From Diplonema japonicum (lineage: Eukaryota; Euglenozoa; Diplonemea; Diplonemida; Diplonemidae): 64,000 bases of DNA. A model generated the notes under the pieces. The model worked only from the letters and a program-made list of their open reading frames with translations, searched no databases and was not told the origin of the DNA. Numbering within the stretch: the stretch's first letter is position 1; every line of letters starts with the position of its first letter. Below are positions 30,598 through 39,681 of this stretch, piece by piece. Location: positions 124,001-188,000 of the forward strand of contig OZ025699.1 in NCBI GenBank assembly GCA_964019335.1, given 5' to 3'. Position numbers and translations under genes: made by a program.

Positions 30598-31101
30598 GGG
30601 ATCGCCCCGTGTGTGTGTGTTAAATGGAATGTTGTGTTTCCCACTTTCCTTTCCCTTCCTTCTCCTTCCTCTCACTGTTTCCCATTTCCCCTTTTATTTC
30701 ACACTCACCAATGATTCGCTCAATAGGAGCAATACCTCCCTGGGGGGCTTTCCGCCGGAGGTTCCAGCCAAAGAAGGACATCCAGCTGGAAGGTAGGCCC
30801 CCGTTTTTCTCTCACTTGACTGAGGGAATAATGTAATTCAGCCCTCTTCGGCTGTCCCAAAGCAGAGCACGGGTTGGTGGGGGACCAGGGCTCCTCCTGC
30901 TTGCAGAAGCCTGGTCCTTTGCCCTCCCTATTTCCCCATGGTTTCCCTTCACCTTTTTTTTTCCCTTTTCTCAGGTGTTGCTCTCCATGGCGGCCCTGCA
31001 TTGGTATTTTGGAAAAAAAAAAAAAAAAATGTATGAAAGAAAGAAAGAAAGAAAAGAAAAAAAATGTAAGAAAGAAAGAAAGAAAAGAAAAGAAAAGAAA
31101 A
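30598..31101 (+). other. A2 3' UTR, poly(A), and mixed GAAA/GAAAA leader of A3
   Basis: No gene. It holds a pyrimidine-rich stretch, a conserved block around ccgccggaggttccagcc, and attggtattttgg followed by poly(A) (31013-31029). Then come two imperfect atgta(t/a)gaaag-type units and GAAAA units to the A3 ATG at 31102. Confidence 0.8.
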
Positions 31102-33954
31102 ATGGGCAAGAAGAAAGACAAGCACAAGGAGAAGGCAAAGCCGGAAGGGAACGGGGCCAGCACGCAGCTGGCCCAGTCCAAGGCCAGGGAGGAGCGGCGG
31201 GTGGAGAGGATGCTCCGCAGCGCTGGAGCAGCCGGGGAGCTGGGGCAGCTCCTGACGCCGGAGCACCGGGAGAAGATGACGGGGGTGGTCACCGTAATTG
31301 ACCTCCTCACGCCCGACGCCGCCGCCGCTACAGCCGGCCCAGCGACACCTGTCGCCTCCACCCCGACCGGCTCCGTCAAAAGGCCGGTTTCGCCTGACGC
31401 CAGCGTCGCCACCCCGACCTCCAGCAAAAAAGCTAGGAGGAAGGCCGCCAGAGCCGCGCGCGCTGACGCTGCCGCCGAAGCCGCACACATAGCTGACGCC
31501 ACACACCCCCTCGAAGCCGCACGCACTGCGGCCGACGTCGAACTCGCGGGAATCGCTGCTGATTTGGAAGCTGCACGCGAGTCGGCCGACGTGGTAGCTG
31601 CAGAAATAGCTGCTAAGATGAAGGCTGCGCAGGAGGTGGCTGATGCTGCTGTTGTCAAAATGGCAGCCGAGACGGAAGCTGCTCGCGTGGCTGGTGTGGA
31701 GGCTGCTCGCAGAGCAGTCGAGGCTGAGGAGAAGGCTCTGCGCGAGCGGTCTACTGCACGACTTGCGGCAGAGGAGAAGGAGGCTGCGCGTGCTGCGGCC
31801 GAGATGAAAGCAGCCGAGGAGAAGAAGGCTACAGCCGCAGCCGCTGCAGCCGAGAAGAAGAAAGCCGCAGCCGCCGCCGCCGCCGAGAAGAAAGCAGCAG
31901 CCGCCGCCGCCGCCGAGGAGAAGGCCGCCGCCGAGAAGAAAGCCGCTGCCGCCGCCGCCGCCGAGAGGAAGGCCGCAGCCGACGCCGCCAGGAAGCAAGC
32001 TGCAGCCGCCGCCGCCGAGAAGGAGACCGCAGCCGCAGCCGCCGCCGCCGAGGAGAAGAAGAAGGTCGCAGCCACCGCCGCCGCCGAAAAGGAAGCCGCC
32101 GCAGCCGCTGCCAAAAAGGAGGAAGCTTTGAGGTTGGCGGCCGCCAAGAAGGCAGATGCCCAGAAGGTCGAGGACGAAGCAGTCGCGAACGCTTCCGCCA
32201 ACGCGTCAACAGACCAAGGCACGCTCCTCCTCAGCTCAGACTCTGACACCAGCTCTGGCCCTGAGGAGATGGAGGACGACCCTGCCCCTGCCCCTTCCAC
32301 AACCCCGCGATGGGACCTGGTGCCAGACACATGGGACGCCCCGATCTACACCAACGTGTCCCCCCCGACGGAAACATCCCGCGCTGTCATTGCGCTCGAC
32401 GATCCCTCCGGAATGGGGGTCGTGTGCTCCGCGTTACCTACGGCATCCATCACCTTTGTCCTTATGACAGAGGTCCCCGGTGTCACCACCCCCAGCGAGA
32501 TTGTCATGGTCTCTGGGTCGCGCGCAGTGAACAGGAGGGTCCACGTCTCCACGTTCGGGCTGGACCCCCCCACCTACACCCCGCCTTCCACCTTCAACAG
32601 CGGATCGGAGGTCGTCTACGTCTGTGTCAGTGCAGACAGCCTGAAGGAGGCGAAGGCCAGGGTCCTGGAGCTCGCCAAGGCTCAGGGCGCGGTGGTGGAG
32701 GATCGTGCGGTCTTCCGCCCAAGGAAGTTCGGTGAGGAGGAACCGCGGGCGAGGCACTGGACCCACGAGGTGGGACTGCGCCTGCAAGCAGCACACGTCC
32801 ACGCCGTCCTGCGCCGGTCCGGGGACGGGTGCTTAATGCGGACGACGGAGAGACGCGGGGGGTACGCTTATGTACCCATCGTGGCGGAAGGGAGGGCGGA
32901 TGCCTTTCGGATTGCGGGGACGCTGGGTGGGTTGTCTCTCGGGGTGGCGCACCGTAAGGGATGGACTGTGCGGTGCCTACCGGAGACGGAACAGCGGCTC
33001 CGGGAAACCCTCGCAAAACTGCGTACGAAGCGCAAGTTTTTGCTCACCGGGGCCCCGCCGTCCATCACCAGGGCGGCCTTCGACGAAGTGATGGACCACA
33101 TCGGTTGGAAACCATCCTCCGTCCTGCGACGCACGCAGACGATGTTCCAGGGCACGAGGCAACTCGTGTTCTTCATCGTCGTCGACAGCCCGCCCCCGAA
33201 GTCCAGGACGTGGCTCCTTGGGGGGCGCCTTGTCTGTCTCCGTGATGCGGACGACCACCCGACCGTCAAGCCGCCCCCTCTCATCAACAGGACGACACCT
33301 GCATCTGCACCTGCGCTTGCAACGTCCTCGACCCCGGCACCCACATCTTCTCATGTACCTGCACCTGCGCCTACACCTGTACCTGACCCGGCACCTGTAT
33401 CGGCGTCGACACCCTCGGAGACTGGCCCTGCGGTGAAAGCAACTGGGCTTCCTCCCACCAGCCCGTGGGCGTCCATACCGAGCTCGGTGGCTCCCCCCCA
33501 GCTCGACACTGTGACGTCCCCTACACCGCCCCGCAACGTGTCTGCGGGAAACAAGGAGGGAGTCCCTTCCGGGTCGCCTGAGGTCGCCGCTCTCACTGAG
33601 CTCGTCGCCACGCTGAAGGAGTCGATCGTCGGGCTGCAGAGGACGATCGACTCTCAGCAGGAGATGATCTCCGATCTGCGGACGACGCTCCGCCTCCTCC
33701 TGCCGCAGGCGGCCACGCTGACGACGGGAACGGCAGTGCCGCGGGACCCTACACCGGGGGCGACGACGACACACGACAGTGTCTGGAAAGGGAAGGGGAA
33801 GGGGAAGAAGGGGGCTCCTCCTCTCGCTACGACCTCTGAGGCTGCGGTGACGAACCTGGGTACGAGGGGGCGGGCCAGGTCGTTCGCGGAGACCAAAGAT
33901 CTCTTCACCAATGGGGTCAAGGGGCGCTCTGCCTCCATGGGTCCATCCAATTGA
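31102..33954 (+). CDS. LINE A3 ORF1, Ala/Lys/Glu-rich coiled-coil protein
   Basis: 950 codons from MGKKKDKHKEK. I chose this ATG because upstream codons (the frame is open from 30874) read the A2 3' UTR and the poly(A)/GAAAA leader. The arrangement is that of the other A ORF1 copies. A Pro-rich linker near residue 750 is one codon shorter (APTPVPDP) than in A2 (APTTPVPDP), as in A4. Confidence 0.88.
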   Translation: MGKKKDKHKEKAKPEGNGASTQLAQSKAREERRVERMLRSAGAAGELGQLLTPEHREKMTGVVTVIDLLTPDAAAATAGPATPVASTPTGSVKRPVSPDASVATPTSSKKARRKAARAARADAAAEAAHIADATHPLEAARTAADVELAGIAADLEAARESADVVAAEIAAKMKAAQEVADAAVVKMAAETEAARVAGVEAARRAVEAEEKALRERSTARLAAEEKEAARAAAEMKAAEEKKATAAAAAAEKKKAAAAAAAEKKAAAAAAAEEKAAAEKKAAAAAAAERKAAADAARKQAAAAAAEKETAAAAAAAEEKKKVAATAAAEKEAAAAAAKKEEALRLAAAKKADAQKVEDEAVANASANASTDQGTLLLSSDSDTSSGPEEMEDDPAPAPSTTPRWDLVPDTWDAPIYTNVSPPTETSRAVIALDDPSGMGVVCSALPTASITFVLMTEVPGVTTPSEIVMVSGSRAVNRRVHVSTFGLDPPTYTPPSTFNSGSEVVYVCVSADSLKEAKARVLELAKAQGAVVEDRAVFRPRKFGEEEPRARHWTHEVGLRLQAAHVHAVLRRSGDGCLMRTTERRGGYAYVPIVAEGRADAFRIAGTLGGLSLGVAHRKGWTVRCLPETEQRLRETLAKLRTKRKFLLTGAPPSITRAAFDEVMDHIGWKPSSVLRRTQTMFQGTRQLVFFIVVDSPPPKSRTWLLGGRLVCLRDADDHPTVKPPPLINRTTPASAPALATSSTPAPTSSHVPAPAPTPVPDPAPVSASTPSETGPAVKATGLPPTSPWASIPSSVAPPQLDTVTSPTPPRNVSAGNKEGVPSGSPEVAALTELVATLKESIVGLQRTIDSQQEMISDLRTTLRLLLPQAATLTTGTAVPRDPTPGATTTHDSVWKGKGKGKKGAPPLATTSEAAVTNLGTRGRARSFAETKDLFTNGVKGRSASMGPSN

Positions 33955-34095
33955 AGGGGCCCCGCAGAACAGGGGGAGCAGCAGATCCACGACCATGCTC
34001 CCTCTCCTAGTCTCCCTCGCATCCTCCCCAGGAGACTCCTACCTCTCTGTTTCTTCACCGACTTTTCTGCACTGATCCCCACCCTACTCGGGAGG

Positions 34096-37000
34096 ATGTC
34101 CGTCAGGGACCTGCTGGGGCTGCTTGGGCTGGTCGAAACAAACCCTGGCCCACCCAAGAAGCTGCCGCCCCCGTCGCCTAAGGGTCTCAAGGTTGTCTCG
34201 TGGAACTGCAACGGCCTCGTTGCGAAATGGACCGTCGTATCTCGCCATGCTGACTTCTTGTCGCTGGACATCATCATGATACAGGAGACGCACCTGAGGG
34301 AAGGGCACGACACGCCACACCTGCCTGGGTACAGGTCATACAGGAGGGATCGGTTGACACCGGTGACTGACGGCACTGCGACGAGGGGTGGTGGTATTGT
34401 CACGTATGTCCGCGACGATCTTGCCTCGGAGGAGGTTCCGCACGTACTCCCGGCTGGGGACTGTGTCACTGAGAGACTGGATGTGAGGATCTCCTGCGAG
34501 AAGCGTGAGCCGATCACTCTCTCCAACGTTTACCTTACACCGGTAAGCGCGAGCAGAGGCACGAGGGACCCTGAGTACCTGCGGCCTGGCAGCCTTCCCA
34601 TGGGGAAGAACACAGTCATAGCGGGTGACTTCAATGCTCACCACAGCTCCTGGGACGCCACGGTGACGACGCCGAACGAGAGGGGGAACGTGGTCAGGGA
34701 CTGGCTGGACACCCACGGGTACACCGTCTACAACGACCGCAACGAACCGACGAGGGACTCGTCACGACACGTTCTGGACCTGGTTGTGGGGCGCTGCGCG
34801 AAGCTTGAGCCGAAGACGCTGGGCACGTGGGGCTCCGATCATAGTCCCGTATCCTTTCACCTGCCTCTTGAGGACGTCTACCGTTCGGAGCGCCCCTTCC
34901 CCACCTGGAATTTCAAAAAAGCCAGATGGGATGACTACACTGCTGCTGTTGCCCGCCTGCTTGCTGGTGTTGACACGGCGGCTCCGATTGACTCTGTCAC
35001 GAAGGGGTTTACACAAGCCCTTTTGACTGCGGCGAACGACCACATTCCCCTCTGTGGGATGCGACGTGGCCCGACCCCCTGGTGGACTGCTGAGCTCGAG
35101 GACGCCTTCGAAGAGCGGAACACCCTGCGCGAACTCCTGCTTCAAGAGGCGGACGTGGTGGAGGAGTACAGGGCGAAGGTGAAGGAAGTCAACCGACTCC
35201 TTGACGAGACGAAGCGTGAGGCATGGGGAAGGATGGCGGCCGACCTCAGCCGGAGCAAGGACCTCGGGGCTGCGTTCAGAGCGGTGAAGAAGCTGGACGG
35301 CAGGCACCGAAAGACACACCTTCCTGTACTCGAGGGAAGATTTGTGTCGGACAAGGCGAAGGCCGACCGGCTGGGGGCGCACTTCGCTAAGCTCTACGGC
35401 AGGCGTGGTGACGGGAACTCGAAGGACGCCGCTCCTTCTGCAAGCAGACTCGGGTGTCAAGCGTTCACCGTGGACGACCTCACCCGCGGCCTGAGAAGGA
35501 TGAAGACGCGCAGCGCGGCCGGGGAAGACGGAATCTTCTCGGAGATGCTCCTACACCTGAACTCGGACTCCCTCGGTGTCCTCCTTCTACTCCTCAATCG
35601 CTCCTGGCTGATGGGTGTCGTCCCCGGTGCCTGGAAGAAGGGAGTGATCGTCCCGGTACCGAAACCTGGAAAAGATGCGACTCTCTTGGCTTCCTACCGG
35701 CCGATCTGCCTGACCAGCTGCCTCTGCAAGCTGCTGGAGAGGATGATCGAGGAGAGGCTCACGTTTCTTCTTGACGCGGACGGGACGGGAGTCGAGGGAC
35801 TCCACGACAGCCAGGCTGGTTTCAGACGCGGCCGCTCCACGGAGGAGCAGGTGGCAACCCTCACTGAGTGCATGTCGAGGAACAAAGACGATCGACGTCT
35901 CTCGGCCGCTCTGCTGTTCGACTTCTCTTCTGCCTTCGACCTGGTGCCCCATGGTGCCCTGCTGGACAAGATGCGAGGGAAGGGTCTCCCCGAACCCTTC
36001 GTGGAGTGGACGCGGTCCTTTCTATGCGGCCGTACTGCTGCGGTCACGATTGGACGGTCGAGGGGGTCGACGACGAAGGTGCGACGGGGTGTCCCCCAGG
36101 GCTCTGTCTTGGGTCCCATCCTGTACACCATCTACGTCGACGAACTCGCCAGGAGACTGGAGGGACTGGCGGACGTCTCGGTGCTCTACGCCGACGACGT
36201 GGCGGTTGTGATCTCCTCTGGACAAGGGGACGTGGCTGGGCTGGAGCGGAAGGCGCAGGCAGTGGTGGATGCGGTTGAGGACTGGTGCAGGGAGCGTGAC
36301 ATGCTGCTGAGCACGTCCAAGACGCAGGCAGTCTGCGTCCCCCCCCAGAAACGTCTCGGGGTCTACTTCACTTCGTCACGAGTCCCCCTTCAGCCAGGTG
36401 CCTTCCAGAACCCACTCTTCGGCCTGGGGGTGAACGCCGATGGCACGATCTCCGGGGACCAGGAGCTGGCGGGCCTTCAGGTTGTGGAGGCGGGTGGTGT
36501 GCGGATCCGCTGCGTGCGGGACATGCATGCAGCCGTGCGACGGCCCGACGTGGACTACGTTGCGGCCCGTCCCCTGCCTCTGTCTGAACACGCGAGGTAC
36601 CTTGGGGTTACGGTGGACTCTGGGCTCACGTTCGGTGAACACGCACAGGACATCCTACGGCGGGCCAGCAAAAGGCTGAGGGTGCTGAAGCTCTTGTCCG
36701 GCACGTCCTGGGGCAGCAAGAGGGACACTCTGCGGTCTCTCTACGTTACGTACATCCTCCCGCTGCTGCGCTACTGCATGGGGGTCTACTACAGCAGGCT
36801 CGATGATGTCGGGAGGAAGGACCTGGCTGGGCTTCACCAGGAGGCGGCGGTGCTGATCACGGGCTGCTGGAGTGGCTCCGGAGGGTACAAGCTCCTAGCT
36901 GAGGCAGGACTGCTTCCCCTCGAAAGAATGGCGGAGGGTGCTGCGGCGACGATGACGGCGAAGGCCTTCTGCTGGCAGTCTTCCCCGGTTCACAGGGAGA

Positions 37001-38244
37001 CGGTCAAGCTGAAGCAGGCGAACAGGCTGGGGTGTGGGTGGCTGCGCTCTGGCTACCAAGCACTGCGTCGATGCGGGTTGGAACCAAAGGTGCACTTCGA
37101 GTACCTGTCGGCTACGCCCCTGGCGGCCCCGTGGCAGACAGGCATGGTCGACTTCAGGACTGACCTCCCCGGCGGGGTCACGCGATCGTCGCCAGACGCG
37201 GACAGGCGGAAGGCGGCCGAGGCTGCTCTTGCGGCTCTCCCCCCGGGCATCCATGCCTACACGGATGGCTCGGTTGTACAGGTCGGACAGAAGGCGAAAG
37301 GTGGCTCTGGGGTTTATCTGCAGCTGCCTCCCCCCCTGACCCCTGTGTCTGTGTGCCATGGCGTCAACGACTTCTGTTCATCTTTTCGGGCAGAGGGCAT
37401 GGCTGTGAAAACGGCGCTGGATATGGTGGCTACCCTCCGAAAAACACACCCTTCGCTGGCGAAGTCCCCGCTGTCGATCTGCACCGACTCCCTCTCCCTC
37501 GTCGAGCAGCTGCGAGCTGGCCCAACGCGACAGAGGGAGAAGCTCGACCACCAGACGTGGAGCCGGCTGGTGTCCGCGGCGCGCACGCAGGGGACACCGG
37601 TGGTCCTCCAGTTTGTGCCCTCCCACTGTGGGGTGGACGGGAACGAGAAGGCTGACGCTCTGGCCGGGGAGGGAACGAAGCGGAAGCAGGACAGGCCCTC
37701 CCTTGACTACCGATCAGTGAGGGCCCTGGTGCGACGGTGGGTGGTGCGGAGGTCCGCGGAGCTCATAACATCCCTCGCCCACAACTACGCGGTGGCGACC
37801 GAGCTTCGGTCTGCGCACTTCCCCCTTGGCTTCCCCAGACAAGCTGAAACGGTCATCTCGCGGCTGCGGATTGGTCACTCGGCTCTCTTCTTCGGCTTCC
37901 TGCAGACTGCTGGCCCGAACAGGAAGCACAAGGGTGTGCTCCGGTGCCCAGCCTGCCACGCAGCACCGATGTCCAGGGAGCATGTTGTCGGTGGGTGCCC
38001 TGTGATCGGGAGGGGGGCGATCGACACTCCTGCTGGTACTCCCTCCCTAGCGTTCTCCCTGTCGAGACGCGTGACCCAGATCTACGACCTCATTGTTGAG
38101 TCTGGCCTGCTCGCCTGGTCACGCTCCGGACTGTTCACCTCGCCATCATCCCTGGCGTCTACAGACGTCACTGCACCTTCGAACGTGCCGCCCCCTCCTC
38201 CGGTCTCTCTTGACGCCGGTCCCGCGGCCCCCGTGCTGCGCTAA
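34096..38244 (+). CDS. LINE A3 ORF2: 2A-like peptide, APE endonuclease, RT, RNase H, CCHC finger (intact)
   Basis: 1382 codons, complete. Residues 1-19 end in the 2A-like VETNPGP, with possible chain separation before Pro19. The APE endonuclease spans about 28-255 (WNCNG, QETHL, GDFNAH, SDHSP). The RT spans about 500-760 (RPICLTS, FRRGRST, FDFSSAFD, VPQGSVLGP, YADD at about 697). RNase H spans about 1050-1200 (YTDGS at 1054, FRAEG, ICTDS, VPSHCGVDGNEKAD). CPACHAAPMSREHVVGGC near 1283 is a CCHC-type finger. All catalytic residues I can check are present, so this copy could be active. The start is fixed by conservation of the 2A segment across all A copies. Confidence 0.93.
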   Translation: MSVRDLLGLLGLVETNPGPPKKLPPPSPKGLKVVSWNCNGLVAKWTVVSRHADFLSLDIIMIQETHLREGHDTPHLPGYRSYRRDRLTPVTDGTATRGGGIVTYVRDDLASEEVPHVLPAGDCVTERLDVRISCEKREPITLSNVYLTPVSASRGTRDPEYLRPGSLPMGKNTVIAGDFNAHHSSWDATVTTPNERGNVVRDWLDTHGYTVYNDRNEPTRDSSRHVLDLVVGRCAKLEPKTLGTWGSDHSPVSFHLPLEDVYRSERPFPTWNFKKARWDDYTAAVARLLAGVDTAAPIDSVTKGFTQALLTAANDHIPLCGMRRGPTPWWTAELEDAFEERNTLRELLLQEADVVEEYRAKVKEVNRLLDETKREAWGRMAADLSRSKDLGAAFRAVKKLDGRHRKTHLPVLEGRFVSDKAKADRLGAHFAKLYGRRGDGNSKDAAPSASRLGCQAFTVDDLTRGLRRMKTRSAAGEDGIFSEMLLHLNSDSLGVLLLLLNRSWLMGVVPGAWKKGVIVPVPKPGKDATLLASYRPICLTSCLCKLLERMIEERLTFLLDADGTGVEGLHDSQAGFRRGRSTEEQVATLTECMSRNKDDRRLSAALLFDFSSAFDLVPHGALLDKMRGKGLPEPFVEWTRSFLCGRTAAVTIGRSRGSTTKVRRGVPQGSVLGPILYTIYVDELARRLEGLADVSVLYADDVAVVISSGQGDVAGLERKAQAVVDAVEDWCRERDMLLSTSKTQAVCVPPQKRLGVYFTSSRVPLQPGAFQNPLFGLGVNADGTISGDQELAGLQVVEAGGVRIRCVRDMHAAVRRPDVDYVAARPLPLSEHARYLGVTVDSGLTFGEHAQDILRRASKRLRVLKLLSGTSWGSKRDTLRSLYVTYILPLLRYCMGVYYSRLDDVGRKDLAGLHQEAAVLITGCWSGSGGYKLLAEAGLLPLERMAEGAAATMTAKAFCWQSSPVHRETVKLKQANRLGCGWLRSGYQALRRCGLEPKVHFEYLSATPLAAPWQTGMVDFRTDLPGGVTRSSPDADRRKAAEAALAALPPGIHAYTDGSVVQVGQKAKGGSGVYLQLPPPLTPVSVCHGVNDFCSSFRAEGMAVKTALDMVATLRKTHPSLAKSPLSICTDSLSLVEQLRAGPTRQREKLDHQTWSRLVSAARTQGTPVVLQFVPSHCGVDGNEKADALAGEGTKRKQDRPSLDYRSVRALVRRWVVRRSAELITSLAHNYAVATELRSAHFPLGFPRQAETVISRLRIGHSALFFGFLQTAGPNRKHKGVLRCPACHAAPMSREHVVGGCPVIGRGAIDTPAGTPSLAFSLSRRVTQIYDLIVESGLLAWSRSGLFTSPSSLASTDVTAPSNVPPPPPVSLDAGPAAPVLR

Positions 38245-38670
38245 GGGATCGCCCGCGTGTGTGTAAAGTGAAATGTTGTGTTTTCCACTTTCCTTTCCCT
38301 TCCTTTCCCTTCCTTCACCTTCCTCTCACTGTTTCCCATTTCCCCTTTTTTTTTTATTTTCACACTCACCAATGATTCGCTCAATAGGAGCAATACCTCC
38401 CTGGGGGGCTTTCCGCCGGAGGTTCCAGCCAAAGAAGGACATCCAGCTGGAAGGTAGGCCCCCGTTTTTCTCTCACTTGACTGAGGGAATAATGTAATTC
38501 AGCCCTCTTCGGCTGTCCCAAAGCAGAGCACGGGTTGGTGGGGGACCAGGGCTCCTCCTGCTTGCAGAAGCCTGGTCCTTTGCCCTCCCTATTTCCCCAT
38601 GGTTTCCCTTCACCTTTTTTTCCCTTTTCTCAGGTGTTGCTCTCCATGGCGGCCCTGCATTGGTATTTTG
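38245..38670 (+). other. LINE A3 3' UTR
   Basis: No gene. It has a pyrimidine-rich stretch with variable cctttccc units, the conserved ccgccggaggttccagcc block and the terminal attggtattttg. The homologous A4 UTR (45909-46357) differs mainly in the pyrimidine repeat number. Confidence 0.8.
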
Positions 38671-38697
38671 AAAAAAAAAAAAAAAAAAAAAAAAAAA

Positions 38698-38708
38698 GCA
38701 GGTCAGCT
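38698..38708 (+). repeat. Left copy of the A4 target-site duplication (gcaggtcagct)
   Basis: gcaggtcagct lies between the A3 poly(A) and the A4 GAAAA leader. The identical 11 bases follow the A4 poly(A) at 46381-46391, directly before the tRNA-Asn gene. Confidence 0.88.
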
Positions 38709-38756
38709 AAAGAAAAGAAAAGAAAAGAAAAGAAAAGAAAAGAAAAGAAAAGAAAA

Positions 38757-39650
38757 ATGGGCAAGAAGAAAGACAAGCACAAGGAGAAGGCAAAGCCGGA
38801 AGGGAACGGGGCCAGCACGCAGCTGGCCCAGTCCAAGGCCAGGGAGGAGCGGCGGGTGGAGAGGATGCTCCGCAGCGCGGGAGCAGCCGGGGAGCTGGGG
38901 CAGCTCCTGACACCGGAGCACCGGGAGAAGATGACGGGGGTGGTCACCGTAATTGACCTCCTCACGCCCGACGCCGCCGCCGCTACAGCCGGCCCAGCGA
39001 CACCTGTCGCCTCCACCCCGACCGGCTCCGTCAAAAGGCCGGTTTCGCCTGACGCCAGCGTCGCCACCCCGACCTCCAGCAAAAAAGCTAGGAGGAAGGC
39101 CGCCAGAGCCGCGCGCGCTGACGCTGCCGCCGAAGCCGCACACATAGCTGACGCCACACACCCCCTCGAAGCCGCACGCACTGCGGCCGACGTCGAACTC
39201 GCGGGAATCGCTGCTGATTTGGAAGCTGCACGCGAGTCGGCCGACGTGGTAGCTGCAGAAATAGCAGCTAAGATGAAGGCTGCGCAGGAGGTGGCTGATG
39301 CTGCTGTTGTCAAAATGGCAGCCGAGACGGAAGCTGCACGCGTGGCTGGTGTGGAGGCTGCTCGCAGAGCAGTCGAGGCAGAGGAGAAGGCTCTGCGCGA
39401 GCGGTCTACTGCACGACTTGCGGCAGAGGAGAAGGAGGCTGCGCGTGCTGCGGCCGAGATGAAAGCAGCCGAGGAGAAGAAGGCTACAGCCGCAGCCGCT
39501 GCAGCCGAGAAGAAGAAAGCCGCAGCCGCCGCCGCCGCCGAGAAGAAGGCCGACGCCGAGAAGAAAGCAGCAGCCGCCGCCGCCGCCGAGAAGAAGGCCG
39601 CAGCCGCCGCCGCCGCCGAGGAGAAGGCCGCCGCCGAGAAGAAAGCCGCA

Positions 39651-39681
<31 letters not shown>

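Larger units (their letters stand above)
23341..31029 (+). mobile_element. LINE A2, first of three head-to-tail A elements
   Basis: Full-length layout: GAAAA leader, ORF1 23417-26308, ORF2 from 26450 (frameshifted near 29546), 3' UTR 30598-31012 and poly(A) to 31029. It is nearly identical to A3 and A4. The start of its ORF2 is 7646 bases before that of A3. Confidence 0.92.
31030..38697 (+). mobile_element. LINE A3, second head-to-tail A element, intact ORFs
   Basis: Begins right after the A2 poly(A) and ends with its own poly(A) (38671-38697). ORF1 is 31102-33954 and ORF2 34096-38244, both open. Confidence 0.93.

Noticed and set aside
30874-31101. Upstream extensions of A3 ORF1 (and of A4 ORF1 from 38535)
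   Set aside because: They translate the previous element's 3' UTR, poly(A) and the GAAAA leader. All copies share the MGKKKDK start.
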